This document shows, in pieces, positions 1 through 8,641 of a DNA stretch of 64,000 nt. The stretch comes from Actinospineispora spinosispora DSM 44797 (GTDB taxonomy: Bacteria > Actinomycetota > Actinomycetes > Mycobacteriales > Pseudonocardiaceae), in NCBI RefSeq assembly GCF_000429025.1, contig NZ_AUBB01000033.1:29481-93480 (forward strand), given 5' to 3'. How positions within the stretch are numbered: position 1 is the stretch's first letter; every line of letters begins with the position of its first letter. The notes beneath the pieces were generated by a model that was given only the letters and a program-made list of their open reading frames with translations, had not been told where the DNA came from and ran no database searches. The translations under genes were made by a program, and so were the position numbers.

Positions 1-465
1 GAACTTCCGTCGGCCGAGCACCGGGCCGACGCCGGAGCGCCACCACGGCAGCCACGCGCCCGGCCGGGTCAGCAAGGTGGCGGCCACCGGGGTCGGGTCG
101 AGATAGGAGTCCCTGCGGACGACCACGCCTCGGCTCAGGTCGAGCTCCAGGCGGTCGGTCGCGGTGAAGGTCAGCTCCCGCCCACCCGCCGTGCCGCTGA
201 CCCGCATGTGGATGAACACGACGTCGTCGCGGCCGGCCCAGCTGAGGACCTCACCGCGCACGTCCGGGAGGAACGCCAGCAGCCGCGCGACCTCGTCGCG
301 CCACAGCTGGGCGCCCCGGCCGCACCGCAGGAACGGCTGGTTGAGCACGACGTCGGCGTCGAGCAGCTCGTCCCAGGCGTCCGGTGTCGGGTCGAGCCAG
401 CCCCGGGCGAATGCATCGACGACCTGTTCGTGAACCTCGATACTCTGCACATCGCTGATACTCAC
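1..465 (-). CDS. NTF2/SnoaL-like protein, 3' end outside window
   Basis: Reading right to left from a GTG at 465, 155 codons stay open to the left edge, so the C-terminus is missing. The translation (MSISDVQSIEVHEQVV..., then LLDADVVLNQPFLRCG and FTATDRLELD) has the pattern of a SnoaL-like or NTF2-fold small hydrolase/isomerase: a helix, a D-V-V-L-N-Q-P-F strand, and a final strand reading SYLDPTP. It is divergent from the TetR gene starting 26 bp away and shares the dyad at 457-471, so that regulator probably controls it. Substrate unknown; family call moderate. Confidence 0.6.
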   Translation of the reverse strand, partial: MSISDVQSIEVHEQVVDAFARGWLDPTPDAWDELLDADVVLNQPFLRCGRGAQLWRDEVARLLAFLPDVRGEVLSWAGRDDVVFIHMRVSGTAGGRELTFTATDRLELDLSRGVVVRRDSYLDPTPVAATLLTRPGAWLPWWRSGVGPVLGRRKF

Positions 466-471
466 AGTATC
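457..471. promoter_or_regulatory. Dyad GATACT-N3-AGTATC, likely TetR operator
   Basis: A perfect inverted repeat lies between the divergent NTF2-like and TetR genes and overlaps the leftward start codon. A related GTATC half-site follows at about 486-490. Its position fits autoregulation by the adjacent TetR protein (inference). Confidence 0.55.
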
Positions 472-490
472 GCACTGTACTGTAGGTATC

Positions 491-1096
491 GTGACTGACG
501 TCAAGCCCCAACGCCTGGAATACGTGCAGCAGACCCGCGACGCCGTGCTGCGCGCCGCCGAGCAGCTGTTCATCGAGCGCGGGTACCAGGCGACGTCCCT
601 GGACGCGGTGGGCGCGACGGCGCGGTTCACCAAGGGCGCGGTCTACCGCCACTTCAAGGACAAGCAGACCCTGTTCGAGGCGGTGTTCGCCCAGGTCGCG
701 ACCGACACCATGACCACGTTGATCGCCGAGGTGGGGCAGGCCGAAGGGCCCGACGAGCTCTGGCGGTTCGCGATCGACGCCATGACCAAGTACCTCGAGG
801 CCAGCGCGACCGACCGGTACCGGCGCATCGTGCTCGAGGAAGGCCCGGCCGCGCTCGGCTGGTCCCGCTGGCGCGAGCTCGACCGCCAGTACGCGGGCCG
901 GCTGCTGGATCAGCTGGTGGAGCAGGTGATGACCGAGGGGCTACTCGCTCGCCGCCCGGTCGAACCGCTGTCCCGGCTGTGCTGCGCGGCGATCGGCGAG
1001 GGCGCCCTCATGGTCGCCGAGGCCGACGACCCGGAGCAGACCCTGCGCGAGCTGGTCGACCTGCTGACCGCGATGCTGTCCGGCCTGCGCGCCTAG
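491..1096 (+). CDS. TetR/AcrR family transcriptional regulator
   Basis: A 201-residue protein from a GTG start. The N-terminal TetR HTH is clear: residues 14-60 include AAEQLFIERGYQATSLDAVG and KGAVYRHFKDKQTLFEAV, ending in the typical Y-x-H-F-x-K-K/Q recognition segment. The C-terminal half is the variable helical ligand domain. The gene is divergent from the NTF2-like gene and probably represses both through the 457-471 dyad. Ligand cannot be predicted. Confidence 0.88.
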   Translation: MTDVKPQRLEYVQQTRDAVLRAAEQLFIERGYQATSLDAVGATARFTKGAVYRHFKDKQTLFEAVFAQVATDTMTTLIAEVGQAEGPDELWRFAIDAMTKYLEASATDRYRRIVLEEGPAALGWSRWRELDRQYAGRLLDQLVEQVMTEGLLARRPVEPLSRLCCAAIGEGALMVAEADDPEQTLRELVDLLTAMLSGLRA

Positions 1097-1122
1097 CGTC
1101 CCGAACCCCAGGGGCCCACTTT

Positions 1123-1182
1123 GCGTACGTTCGTGCTGCGTCGCACATGTCCGGACGTGTGCGACACAGCACGAAGGTGCGC
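1123..1182. terminator. Long imperfect stem-loop between convergent genes
   Basis: Two 28-nt arms match at 24 positions around a CCGG loop, with a GTCGCACA/TGTGCGAC core. It sits between the ends of the TetR (+) and MarR (-) genes and can work as a terminator for both. Its core recurs in other intergenic stem-loops of this window. Confidence 0.6.
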
Positions 1183-1212
1183 AGAGTTGCCCGAAAGGCC
1201 CCCGCGCACCCC

Positions 1213-1656
1213 TCAGCGGGACGGGGGCTTCGTGTTCGCGGCGAGGATTGCGTCCAGTGCGGCTCGCTGGTCCTCGTCGAACGGCCCGAGGAACTCGCCG
1301 TCGAGGTCCGCGACGATGGTGCGCACCTTGGCGAGCAGCTCCCGGCCGGACGTGGTGATCTCCAGTTGCGCGGCGCGCCCCTGCCCCGACGAGGTACGAC
1401 TCACCGCGCCCAGACTCTCCAGCGCGCGGACAGTGGCGAGCATGCTCGGCGCCGTGACGCCGGAGCGCCGGGCGAGGTCGCTGTAGGACAGGTCCGGCCG
1501 GTGCGAGAGATGCCCCAGTGCGCCGAGATGACGCATGGTCAGGCCGAGCTCGGCCAGCTCGGCCTCCAGCTTGCGCTGCATCTCCCGGCCGACGGCGATC
1601 AGCCGCATCGTCGTCGAGAACACCAGTAGCGGCGCTCGGGTCTCGGTCTCCCCCAC
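1213..1656 (-). CDS. MarR family transcriptional regulator
   Basis: 147 residues from GTG 1656 (an in-frame GTG at 1683 would add 9). The winged-helix core is recognisable: LGLTMRHLGALGHLSH, then DLARRSGVTAPSMLATVRAL and the wing region SSGQGRAAQLEITTSG. MarR proteins usually repress a neighbouring gene in response to small phenolic or oxidant ligands. It is divergent from the DUF2269 membrane gene, with a dyad at 1664-1696 between them, so that gene is the likely target. Confidence 0.85.
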   Translation of the reverse strand: MGETETRAPLLVFSTTMRLIAVGREMQRKLEAELAELGLTMRHLGALGHLSHRPDLSYSDLARRSGVTAPSMLATVRALESLGAVSRTSSGQGRAAQLEITTSGRELLAKVRTIVADLDGEFLGPFDEDQRAALDAILAANTKPPSR

Positions 1657-1663
1657 GGCCAAA

Positions 1664-1696
1664 AGGCTAGCTTGAAGCCACACTTATAGCTAGACT
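1664..1696. promoter_or_regulatory. Dyad in MarR/DUF2269 divergent promoter
   Basis: Arms AGGCTAGCTTGAAG and CTTATAGCTAGACT pair at 11 of 14 positions around 5 bases. The dyad lies just upstream of both divergent starts, as expected for a MarR operator. Confidence 0.45.
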
Positions 1697-1703
1697 ACAA
1701 GTT

Positions 1704-2165
1704 GTGAAAGCGTTCCTCCTGTCGATCCACGTGCTGGCATCGATCATCTTCATCGGACCGGTCACGGTCGCCACCAGCCTGTTCCCCCGTTACGCGCGTG
1801 CGGCGGTGGACGGTTCGGACCGAGCACGCGGCGTGCTCGACCTGCTGCACCGGATCAGCCGGAGCTACGCGGTGCTCGGGGTCAGCGTCCCGGTGTTCGG
1901 TATCGCCGTCGGGGCGGCGCTCGGGGTGTTGCTGCAGTCCTGGCTGGTGGTCTCGATGGCCCTCACGGCGGTGGCGGCCGGCCTGCTCGCGCTCGTGCTG
2001 CTGCCCGGCCAGGCCGCTGTCGTCGACCTCCTCGACGGTGGCGGCGACCCGTCGCCGGTGCTGGCTCGGATGAGCATGGTCGCCGGATTGTTTGCGCTGA
2101 CCTGGGCGGTCGTGGTCGTCCTGATGATCATCCGCCCCGGTTCGACCACGGGGGTGGCGCACTGA
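1704..2165 (+). CDS. DUF2269-like integral membrane protein
   Basis: A 153-residue protein with four hydrophobic helices: about 3-25 (FLLSIHVLASIIFIGPVTVA), 50-75, 77-100 and 125-148. The N-terminal L-x-x-H-V-x-x-x-I-x-x-x-G-P signature is that of DUF2269 (predicted integral membrane) proteins, whose function is unknown. It is divergent from a MarR gene that probably controls it. The GTG start is 8 bp after the operator arm, so the leader is very short. Confidence 0.7.
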   Translation: MKAFLLSIHVLASIIFIGPVTVATSLFPRYARAAVDGSDRARGVLDLLHRISRSYAVLGVSVPVFGIAVGAALGVLLQSWLVVSMALTAVAAGLLALVLLPGQAAVVDLLDGGGDPSPVLARMSMVAGLFALTWAVVVVLMIIRPGSTTGVAH

Positions 2166-2306
2166 AGTGCCAGTGCAAGCCGTCGTACAGCCGGCTCCGC
2201 GAGTCTCCGATAGGAGATCCGGCGAAGGCCGGCGCCGTGAATGTCCGCAACCAGACTCGCCAGCTGTCAGGGCGGCTCCCAAGGTTCCAACAAGCGCGCT
2301 CAGCGA

Positions 2307-2378
2307 CGGAGGAGCTGTTTTTTTCTGGGAGTACCCCAGCGAGCGTTAGCGAGCCGGGGTGGTCACAGAAAAACTCCG
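2307..2378. terminator. Nested hairpin in the 2166-2411 gap
   Basis: Outer arms CGGAG...TTTTTCTG and CAGAAAAACTCCG enclose an inner ACCCC/GGGGT stem with AGCGAGC repeats. It lies after the DUF2269 gene and before the DJ-1 gene. It may end the upstream transcript. I see no gene in 2166-2411. Confidence 0.45.
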
Positions 2379-2411
2379 CGCGAAACAGGCCCAACGATAA
2401 GGAGATGTCGC

Positions 2412-3068
2412 ATGACTCAGATCGCGTTCGTGTTAGCCCCCGGCGTCACCGCGCTGGACGTCGTCGGACCCTACGAGCTGCTCCGGCTGTTGCCGGACGC
2501 CGAGGTCCGGTTCGTCAGCCATGAACCGGGTCCGGTCCTCACCGACGGCGGGGTGCTGTCGCTGGTTGCGAGCCATTCCTTCGCCGAGACGCCGTCGCCG
2601 GACATCGTGCTCGTCCCGGCCGTGAGTGTGCAGGACGCCCGGGTGGGTGAGCTGGTCGACTGGCTGCGCGGCGTGCACGAGACGACCCGGTGGACGACCT
2701 CGGTGTGCGGCGGCGCGATCCTGCTCGCGATGGCCGGCATCCTCAACGGTCACCCCGCGACGACACACTGGGTGGCGCAGCCTCTGCTCTCGCAGTTCGG
2801 CGCCGAGTCCCGCCCGGAGGAACGCATCGTGCGTTCCGGCAGGATCGTCACCGCCGCGGGCGTCTCGGCCGGGATCGATCTGGCGTTGTGGCTGGTCGGC
2901 GAGCTGTACGGCGCGGAGCAGGCCGAGGTCGTGCAGTTGATGATCGAGTACGACCCCCAGCCGCCCTACGACTCCGGCCACGTCAGCAAGGCCTCAGCCC
3001 GTGTCCTGGAGCTGGCGACGGCCAGAATGGCGGAGCTCTACCCCGGGGAGTCCCAGCCACCCGAGTGA
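2412..3068 (+). CDS. DJ-1/PfpI family protein (isonitrile-hydratase-like)
   Basis: 218 residues from an ATG preceded by AAGGAG at 2399-2404. The fold opens with IAFVLAPGVTALDVVGPYE and carries the nucleophile elbow SVCGGAILLAMAG with Cys99, followed by HPATTHW. This arrangement (Cys near 100, then a T-T-H-W segment) is that of the cyclohexyl-isocyanide hydratase branch of DJ-1/PfpI; the same fold also occurs as the ligand domain of AraC regulators, but there is no HTH here. Substrate not determined. It is followed 41 bp later by the PPOX gene, probably in one transcript. Confidence 0.8.
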   Translation: MTQIAFVLAPGVTALDVVGPYELLRLLPDAEVRFVSHEPGPVLTDGGVLSLVASHSFAETPSPDIVLVPAVSVQDARVGELVDWLRGVHETTRWTTSVCGGAILLAMAGILNGHPATTHWVAQPLLSQFGAESRPEERIVRSGRIVTAAGVSAGIDLALWLVGELYGAEQAEVVQLMIEYDPQPPYDSGHVSKASARVLELATARMAELYPGESQPPE

Positions 3069-3109
3069 TTTCGGGAACAGCGGGCAGCCCGCCGGGAGTT
3101 GTCCCGGAC

Positions 3110-3535
3110 ATGACGACATTCGACCCGTACGCACTGCTCGAGGAGAGCAGGCTCGGCATCCTGGCGACGATCAAGTCGGACGGCCGGCCGCAGCTCTCCC
3201 CTGTCATGCCCTACTACGACCGGTCGGCGGGGGTCATCCACGTCTCGATGACCGAGGGCCGCGCCAAGACCGTGAACCTGCGCCGGGACCCGAGAGCAAC
3301 GCTCGAGGTCACCGGCGCCGACGGCCGGACCTGGGCCACCGCGGAGGGCGAAGCGACGATCACCGGCCCAGGGACGGATCCGCACGGCCCCGAGGTCGAG
3401 GCGCTGGTCACCTACTACCGCACCGCGGCGGGCGAACACCCCGACTGGGACGAGTACCGCGCGGCCATGGTCGCCGAGCGCAGAGTCCTGATGACGATGA
3501 CGGTCGACCACATCTACGGATCCGACATCCGCTGA
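3110..3535 (+). CDS. PPOX-class (F420/FMN) oxidoreductase, PNPOx-like
   Basis: 141 residues, ATG 3110. The split-barrel start is clear: LLEESRLGILATIKSDGRPQ then SPVMPYYD, followed by TEGRAKTVNLRRDPRATLEV, the loop typical of PPOX-class F420-dependent reductases. The family length (about 130-150) is met. The cofactor in actinobacteria is often F420 but FMN is possible, and the substrate is unknown. It probably forms a pair with the DJ-1/PfpI gene. Confidence 0.75.
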   Translation: MTTFDPYALLEESRLGILATIKSDGRPQLSPVMPYYDRSAGVIHVSMTEGRAKTVNLRRDPRATLEVTGADGRTWATAEGEATITGPGTDPHGPEVEALVTYYRTAAGEHPDWDEYRAAMVAERRVLMTMTVDHIYGSDIR

Positions 3536-4069
3536 CCCCATCCCACTCCGCGCACCTCCCGCCCACCCCGCGCACGTCCCGGCCACACCGCGCACGTCCC
3601 GCCCACACCGCGCTAGGTAGACACCGCGCGGTGTGGACGGAACGTGCGCGGGGTCGGCCGGTGTCAGCCTGGCCCACCGCACGTCAGTACCTGGCCCACG
3701 CGCCACGCACCCGGCCCACGCGCCACGCACCCGGCTCCGCACCGCGCACCTCCTGCCGACACCGCGCACCATCCGGTCAGACCGCGCGGTGTGCACCTAG
3801 CGCGGCGTGGACGGAACATGCGCGGTGTCAGCCTGGCTCGTCGCACGCCAGTACCTGGCCCACGCGCCACGCATCCGGCCCACGCGTCCTGGTCCGCGCC
3901 ACGTGTCCGGCTCCGCGCCGCGCATCGCACGCCCAGACCGCGCACTTCACGCCCGACCTCGCACGTCGTACCGACCCCGCGCACCTTCCGGTCACAGCGC
4001 GCGGTGTGCACCTAGCGCGGGGTGGACGGGAGGTGCGCGGGGTGGAGGGGAGGTGCGCGGGGTGCGGTG
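3536..4069. repeat. Gene-free block of degenerate GC-rich repeats
   Basis: No credible gene. The block consists of repeated CCGCGCAC(G/C)TCC-type units and larger direct copies: a GTCAGCCTGG(C/T)... unit with GTACCTGGCCCACGCGCCAC occurs near 3661-3750 and again near 3828-3900, each led by a CGCGCGGTGTG hairpin; a third truncated copy starts near 3998. The motif GTGCACCTAGCGCGG at about 3791 and 4008 is inverted as CCGCGCTAGGTAGACACCG near 3608. It lies between convergent genes. Confidence 0.7.
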
Positions 4070-5236
4070 TTATCGGGTCGGGGCGGGGTTGGTCAGGTGG
4101 TCGGCTGCTGCCAGGTAGGCGGCGAGCATCGTGGTCGCCACTCGGGCCAGGTCGGATTCGGTGGGCAGGAAGGTGTCGCTGTGCAGGGGGACGTCGGTGT
4201 CCGTGCCGACGAACAGCATCAGGGACGGCACCTGCTCGCCGTAGTAGGAGAAATCGTCGGCGCCCGCCGAGCGCAAGGTCTCGCAGACGGTCAGCCCTCG
4301 GCGCCGCAGCTGGCCGGCGGCCAGCTCGGCGAGGGCCGGGTCGTTCGTCAGCACCGGTTCGCCGTGGGTCACGCTGACCTTCGCCTCGCAGCCGTGCGCC
4401 CGCGCGACGCCCTCGGCCACCTCGGTGACCCGCTGGTGCAGCAGCAGCCTGGTCTCGGGCGACAGGGCGCGGATCGTGCCGGACGCGTGCGCGGTGCCCG
4501 GCACGACGTTCGCCGCGGCGCCCGCCCGCAGGGACGAGACGCCGACGACGGCGGGGCTCATCGGGTCGAGGTTCCTACTCACGATGCTCTGCACCGCGAC
4601 GACGATCTGAGCGAGCGCATGCACCGGGTCGCGCGCGAGGTGCGGGTAGGCGGCATGGCCGGGCTCCCCGGTGACCAGCAGCTCGAACTCGTCGGAGGAG
4701 GCGTTGACCCCGCCGGGCACACACGCGACCACGTCCGGTGCGAGCACCGGCTGGACGTGCGCGCCGATCATTGCCGCGCACCCGTGCACGGCCAGCGCGC
4801 CGCTCTCCACGACGTCCCGCGCCCCCGACGGGTAGGACTCCTCGCGCGGCTGCAGCACCAGCAACAGCGGAGCCGGACCACCCACGGCGTGCACGGCGCG
4901 CGCGACCGCGACCGCCGCCGCGAGGTGGACGTCGTGCCCGCAGGCGTGCATCAACCCGGTGCGCCGCGACGCCCACTCGATGCCGGTCGTCTCGGTGACC
5001 TCGAGTGCGTCCAGCTCGGCGCGCAACCCGACGGCCGGCCCGGGCCCACCGATCCGCACGACCGCCCCGGTACCGGCGACCCCGGCCGAGCCGACCCCGG
5101 CGGGCAGAGCACTCAGCACCGTCTCTCGGGTCGCGCTCTCGTCGCCGGACACGTCCGGCGACGCGTGCAGCCGCCGACGCAACGCATGAGCCGCCGCGAG
5201 CTGCGCCGTCAGCTCGTCGAACAGATCAGTCATCAC
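4070..5236 (-). CDS. M20D family metallo-amidohydrolase
   Basis: 388 residues. Motifs follow the M20D amidohydrolase order (IAA-amino acid hydrolase, hippurate hydrolase): HACGHDVHLAAA with the metal Cys and His, QPREESYPSGARDVVESG with the Glu pair, HAAYPHLARDPVHAL in the lid region, and AGADDFSYYGEQVPSLMLFVG at the C-terminal metal site. Such enzymes release an amino acid from an N-acyl conjugate in the cytoplasm. The start (ATG 5236 or 5233) overlaps the amidohydrolase stop by 11 bp, so translation is probably coupled. Confidence 0.88.
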   Translation of the reverse strand: MMTDLFDELTAQLAAAHALRRRLHASPDVSGDESATRETVLSALPAGVGSAGVAGTGAVVRIGGPGPAVGLRAELDALEVTETTGIEWASRRTGLMHACGHDVHLAAAVAVARAVHAVGGPAPLLLVLQPREESYPSGARDVVESGALAVHGCAAMIGAHVQPVLAPDVVACVPGGVNASSDEFELLVTGEPGHAAYPHLARDPVHALAQIVVAVQSIVSRNLDPMSPAVVGVSSLRAGAAANVVPGTAHASGTIRALSPETRLLLHQRVTEVAEGVARAHGCEAKVSVTHGEPVLTNDPALAELAAGQLRRRGLTVCETLRSAGADDFSYYGEQVPSLMLFVGTDTDVPLHSDTFLPTESDLARVATTMLAAYLAAADHLTNPAPTR

Positions 5237-6356
5237 GCAGCCGATACACCCGCCGCGCGTTGTCCCCGCCGATCATCGCGGCCACCCGCACGGCGTCCGC
5301 CCGCGACCACTCCCCCTCCTCGACCCAGGCGTTCAGGGCTGCCGCCGTACCTCGACGCCACAGGACAGCACCCAGGTAGTGCAGCTCCGGCGGACCCCAG
5401 GCGTCGGAGGAGTACAGGATCTTGGCGAACGGGGCCAGCTCCATGCTCTCCGCGATGACCGCCGAGGACCGTGCGCCGGTGTAGTTGATCGCCAACCCGA
5501 CGTCGAGGTACACGTGCGCGAAGGCCTGCGCGAGGTAGCCGGCGTTGCGATGGAACGGGTAGCAGTGCAGGAGCAGCACATCGGTCCCGGAGCCTTCGAT
5601 GGCCTTGAGCCAGCGGGTCAGCAGCAGTGGGTCGCACCGGTGCAACTCGACGTCCGGGTCGCCGTAGCCGGCGTGCAGCTGCAGTGGCAACCCGGTGCGG
5701 ACGCCCTCCCACAGCAGCATCCGCAGCAGTACCGGATCGTCGACGCGGGTGACGTCTCCGCTGCTCAGCCATGCGCCGGCGGCACGGTGAATCTCGGTGT
5801 CGGACGGCGGGTCGGGATCGAAGTCGAACCCGTACCGATAGGCGACGATGCTCTTCAGCCCGACAGCGCCGGCGGCTTGACTGGCCAGCTCGTCGCGGAA
5901 CGCATCGACCAGCCCGCCGGCTGTGGCACCGGGCGCCACCGACTCCAGCACGGTCTCCAACCGGACGATCTCATCGACCCGGCCGTCCACGTGCTGCCGG
6001 ATCCCGGCCGGGTCGAGGATCTCCGAGCCCCGGAACCCGGTCTCGACCAGCCAGTGCCCGGTGCCGCTGGCGCCGAGGAACCTCCTGGTCAGCTCATCGG
6101 GACTGAACTCGGCACGCGCCGCCCAGTAGTCCTCGGCCGGCGCGTGCACCGGCAGTCCGAGCAGCGGCGCGCAGTGCCGCCGGATGGCGATGCCGAGCTG
6201 GGAGTCGAACTGGGTCATCCACGGCGGCACCGGACGGTCCGACTCGGTGATGAACGACTCGAACCCGGCTCTGGTCACCGACCCGCGCAGCGGCCCGTGC
6301 ACGTGGTGGTCGACCAGTGCGATGGCGTCGAGGTCGGCGCTGAGGTCAGTAGACAT
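5226..6356 (-). CDS. Amidohydrolase (FluG N-domain/nodulin-like)
   Basis: 376 residues from ATG 6356. A TIM-barrel amidohydrolase with its metal ligands in order: VDHHVHGPL near the N-terminus, the central lysine in GLKSIVAYRYG, LQLHAGYGDPD, LLLHCYPFHRNAGYLAQ and the final Asp in LYSSDAWGPPELHYLG. This family is best known as the N-terminal half of fungal FluG, which is fused to a glutamine-synthetase domain. Here the GS-like partner is the gene just upstream, overlapping by 11 bp. A role in hydrolysing a gamma-glutamylated or related amide is inferred. Confidence 0.83.
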   Translation of the reverse strand: MSTDLSADLDAIALVDHHVHGPLRGSVTRAGFESFITESDRPVPPWMTQFDSQLGIAIRRHCAPLLGLPVHAPAEDYWAARAEFSPDELTRRFLGASGTGHWLVETGFRGSEILDPAGIRQHVDGRVDEIVRLETVLESVAPGATAGGLVDAFRDELASQAAGAVGLKSIVAYRYGFDFDPDPPSDTEIHRAAGAWLSSGDVTRVDDPVLLRMLLWEGVRTGLPLQLHAGYGDPDVELHRCDPLLLTRWLKAIEGSGTDVLLLHCYPFHRNAGYLAQAFAHVYLDVGLAINYTGARSSAVIAESMELAPFAKILYSSDAWGPPELHYLGAVLWRRGTAAALNAWVEEGEWSRADAVRVAAMIGGDNARRVYRLRDD

Positions 6357-7638
6357 CGGCAACCCTCCGGCAGATCTGTTCGGCGGTGAGGCCCTCGACC
6401 ACCGCCAGCTGCGCGCGGGTGACGTCGAGATGGGTGCGCACCAGGTCAGGATGGAACCAGCCGAGCACGGTCTCGTCACGCTCCAGCTCGCCCAGCGCCT
6501 CGGCCAGGGTGGCGGGCAGCGGGAGCACCTCGGCCAGCTGCGCCTCGGTCGTGTCCTCCGGCCAGACCATCGGCTCGTCCGTCTCCCCGAGGATGCCGTC
6601 GAGCCCGGCGCGGACCAGTGAGCCGAGTACCAGCCACGGGTTGGCGGTGGCGTCGGCGGCGCGGTACTCCAGGTTCAGTTGCTGATCGGCCCGCCCGCCA
6701 CCGACCGTGCTGGTCGGGCAGATGCGCAGCAGCGCCTCCCGGTTGCGCTCGGCGAGGAAAACCCCGCCGACGCTCCACCGGTGCGGGGTCAGGCGCAGGA
6801 ACGACGTCGGACTCGGCGCGGTGATCGCGGTCAGCGCGCGGGCGTGCGCGAGGATGCCGGCCGCGAACCGGGCGCCGACCTCGGACAGCCTGCCCGGACG
6901 GGTCTCGTCGAGCAGCACCGGCCGGCCGGTGCTCACGTCCCGGAGGGACAGGTGCAGGTGGACGCCGTTCCCGCTGCCTTCGGGATCGAGCAGCGGCGCG
7001 AAACTGACCCGATGGCCCCGGCGCCGCGCCAGGTCACGCACGAGCTCCTTGAGCAGCACCGCGCGGTCGGCCGCGACCAGGCCGTCGCACGGTTCGAGCG
7101 TGATCTCGAACTGGTTCTCCCCGTACTCGGGCAGCCAGGTCTCCGGCGCCAGCCCCACCTCGCCGAGCAGCTCGACCAGCTCGGTTCCGAAGGGCTCGAC
7201 CGCGCGGTGCCGCGCGAAGGAGAACGGCGCGGTCGGCTCCAGGCCGGCGACCGTGAACTCGTGCTCGAACGAGGCCACGACCTCCAGCCCGACCCGTTCG
7301 CGCAGCTCGGCGAGCGCGGAGCGGGCGACCGTGCGTGGATCGCAGTGCCACGGCGTGCCGTCGGGCAGGGTCTGGTCGGCGAGGTAGAGCCGGACCGCCG
7401 GATGGCCGTCGCTCTCCGGGATGACCACGCCGGTCGCGCGGTCGGGCATCAACCGCAGGTCACCGGTCGAGCCGAAGACGTTGTCCTCCGCGATGCCGCC
7501 GAAGCAGGTCAGCGCCAGGTCCGCCGGTACCCAGCCGACGCCGCGACGCAGCACGGCGTCGTGCTCGGCGCCGGGAACCGAGCGGCCCCTGGTGAGCCCG
7601 GCGAGGTCGCAGGTCGCCACGAACACGGTGCCGGTCAT
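6346..7638 (-). CDS. Glutamine-synthetase-like ligase
   Basis: 430 residues from ATG 7638, with GGTGAGGTG just upstream as ribosome site (GTG 7644 is an alternative). Active-site blocks of the GS family are intact: ASFEHEF, PEYGENQFEITLEP, SGNGVHLHLSL, RLTPHRWSVG and NLEYRAADATANPWLVLG. It matches gamma-glutamyl-amide/polyamine-type GS homologues rather than nitrogen-assimilating GlnA. Such enzymes use ATP to join glutamate to an amine. Position between an RpiR regulator and the FluG-like amidohydrolase suggests amine catabolism by glutamylation (inference). Confidence 0.87.
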   Translation of the reverse strand: MTGTVFVATCDLAGLTRGRSVPGAEHDAVLRRGVGWVPADLALTCFGGIAEDNVFGSTGDLRLMPDRATGVVIPESDGHPAVRLYLADQTLPDGTPWHCDPRTVARSALAELRERVGLEVVASFEHEFTVAGLEPTAPFSFARHRAVEPFGTELVELLGEVGLAPETWLPEYGENQFEITLEPCDGLVAADRAVLLKELVRDLARRRGHRVSFAPLLDPEGSGNGVHLHLSLRDVSTGRPVLLDETRPGRLSEVGARFAAGILAHARALTAITAPSPTSFLRLTPHRWSVGGVFLAERNREALLRICPTSTVGGGRADQQLNLEYRAADATANPWLVLGSLVRAGLDGILGETDEPMVWPEDTTEAQLAEVLPLPATLAEALGELERDETVLGWFHPDLVRTHLDVTRAQLAVVEGLTAEQICRRVADVY

Positions 7639-7645
7639 GATCACC

Positions 7646-8530
7646 TCACCCACTGCCCGGTGGCCTGGACAGCGACTCGATCGCCCGCAGCCTGGTCCGC
7701 GCGGCCTCGCCCAGCTCCTCGGTGACGGCCGCGACGACGGTCTCCACCACCGCCATGGCCGGGACCAGCGAGTCGAACGGGCTCGGCGCCTCCACCCTGG
7801 ACGGCAGCACGATCTCGGCGACCTGCGCGATCGGCGACATCCACGGGTCGGTGAACAGGACGACGTGCGCGCCACGCGCCGCCGCCTCGTGCGCGAAGAG
7901 CACCATCTCCTGGTCGTAGCGCCGGTAGTCGAACAGCACCAGCACGTCGCGCTGGCCCAGCTCCAGCAGCATCGTCATGCGCTCCAGCTCCGCCTCCGGC
8001 ACACCGCGCACCGAGGAGCGGATCAGGACCAGATGGAAGGCCAGATAGTCGGCGAGCACCTGGCTGAACCGACCGCCGAGCAGGTGCAGATGCATCCGGG
8101 GATCACTCAGCAAGGCGACGGCCCGGTCGAACTCCGCATCGGGCAGCGCATCGAAAGAGCTGGTCAGGACCTCGGAGTAGTGCTTGGCGGCCGCTGAGGT
8201 CCCGCCCCGCTCCCCCGGCCCGCCGTCGGCTGCGGTGATCTGCCGCAGCGGTGAGCCCATCTCCTCGTGGACCTCCCGGATCAACGTGTCCTGGAACTCC
8301 CGGTAGTTGCCGAACCCCAGCTGGGTCAGGAAACGCAGCACCGTCGGCGCGCTGACGTGCGCGCGTTTCGCGAACTGCGCGACCGTCTCCAGACCCGCCG
8401 CCGGATAGGCCGCGAGCAGGGCACGCGCGACCTTCAGCTCACTGTGGCTCAGCTGCGCCAGACCACGGCGGGTGCGCTCGGCAACCGTCGCGGTGATCGG
8501 CGTACTCCCCGGACCGCTGTCCGTACTCAT
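7646..8530 (-). CDS. RpiR family transcriptional regulator (HTH + SIS)
   Basis: 294 residues. The N-terminal HTH_6 domain (about 15-95) reads LSHSELKVARALLAAYP...TVAQFAKRAHVSAPTVLRF with LTQLGFGNYREFQ. A SIS domain follows (about 140-280) including HLLGGRFSQVLADYLAFHL and VLVLFDYRRYDQEM. RpiR proteins sense phosphosugars or amino-sugar-like ligands. It is first in the leftward operon and divergent from the M20/permease operon, so it likely controls both sides. Confidence 0.88.
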   Translation of the reverse strand: MSTDSGPGSTPITATVAERTRRGLAQLSHSELKVARALLAAYPAAGLETVAQFAKRAHVSAPTVLRFLTQLGFGNYREFQDTLIREVHEEMGSPLRQITAADGGPGERGGTSAAAKHYSEVLTSSFDALPDAEFDRAVALLSDPRMHLHLLGGRFSQVLADYLAFHLVLIRSSVRGVPEAELERMTMLLELGQRDVLVLFDYRRYDQEMVLFAHEAAARGAHVVLFTDPWMSPIAQVAEIVLPSRVEAPSPFDSLVPAMAVVETVVAAVTEELGEAARTRLRAIESLSRPPGSG

Positions 8531-8576
8531 CCGTGCCTCCCCCCGAATCTTGTAACAAACCTACCAGAAACTCGTA

Positions 8577-8606
8577 TTGACCGTCACTCTGTAATATGTC
8601 TAACAT
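8577..8606 (+). promoter_or_regulatory. Promoter for the M20/NCS1 operon
   Basis: TTGACC at 8577-8582 and TAACAT at 8601-8606 are 18 bp apart, about 36 bp before the M20 start. Flanking TGTAACAAA (8551) and TGTAATATG (8590) are similar A/T-rich boxes that could bind the RpiR protein. Confidence 0.45.
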
Positions 8607-8641
8607 CGAATCCGTCCAGGCTCCCAGCGAATCGAGGCGTG

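Noticed and set aside
3001..4377. 458-codon + frame through the repeat block
   Set aside because: It overlaps the PPOX and DJ-1 genes out of frame, and its product is His/Pro/Arg/Thr-rich repeat translation with no domain.
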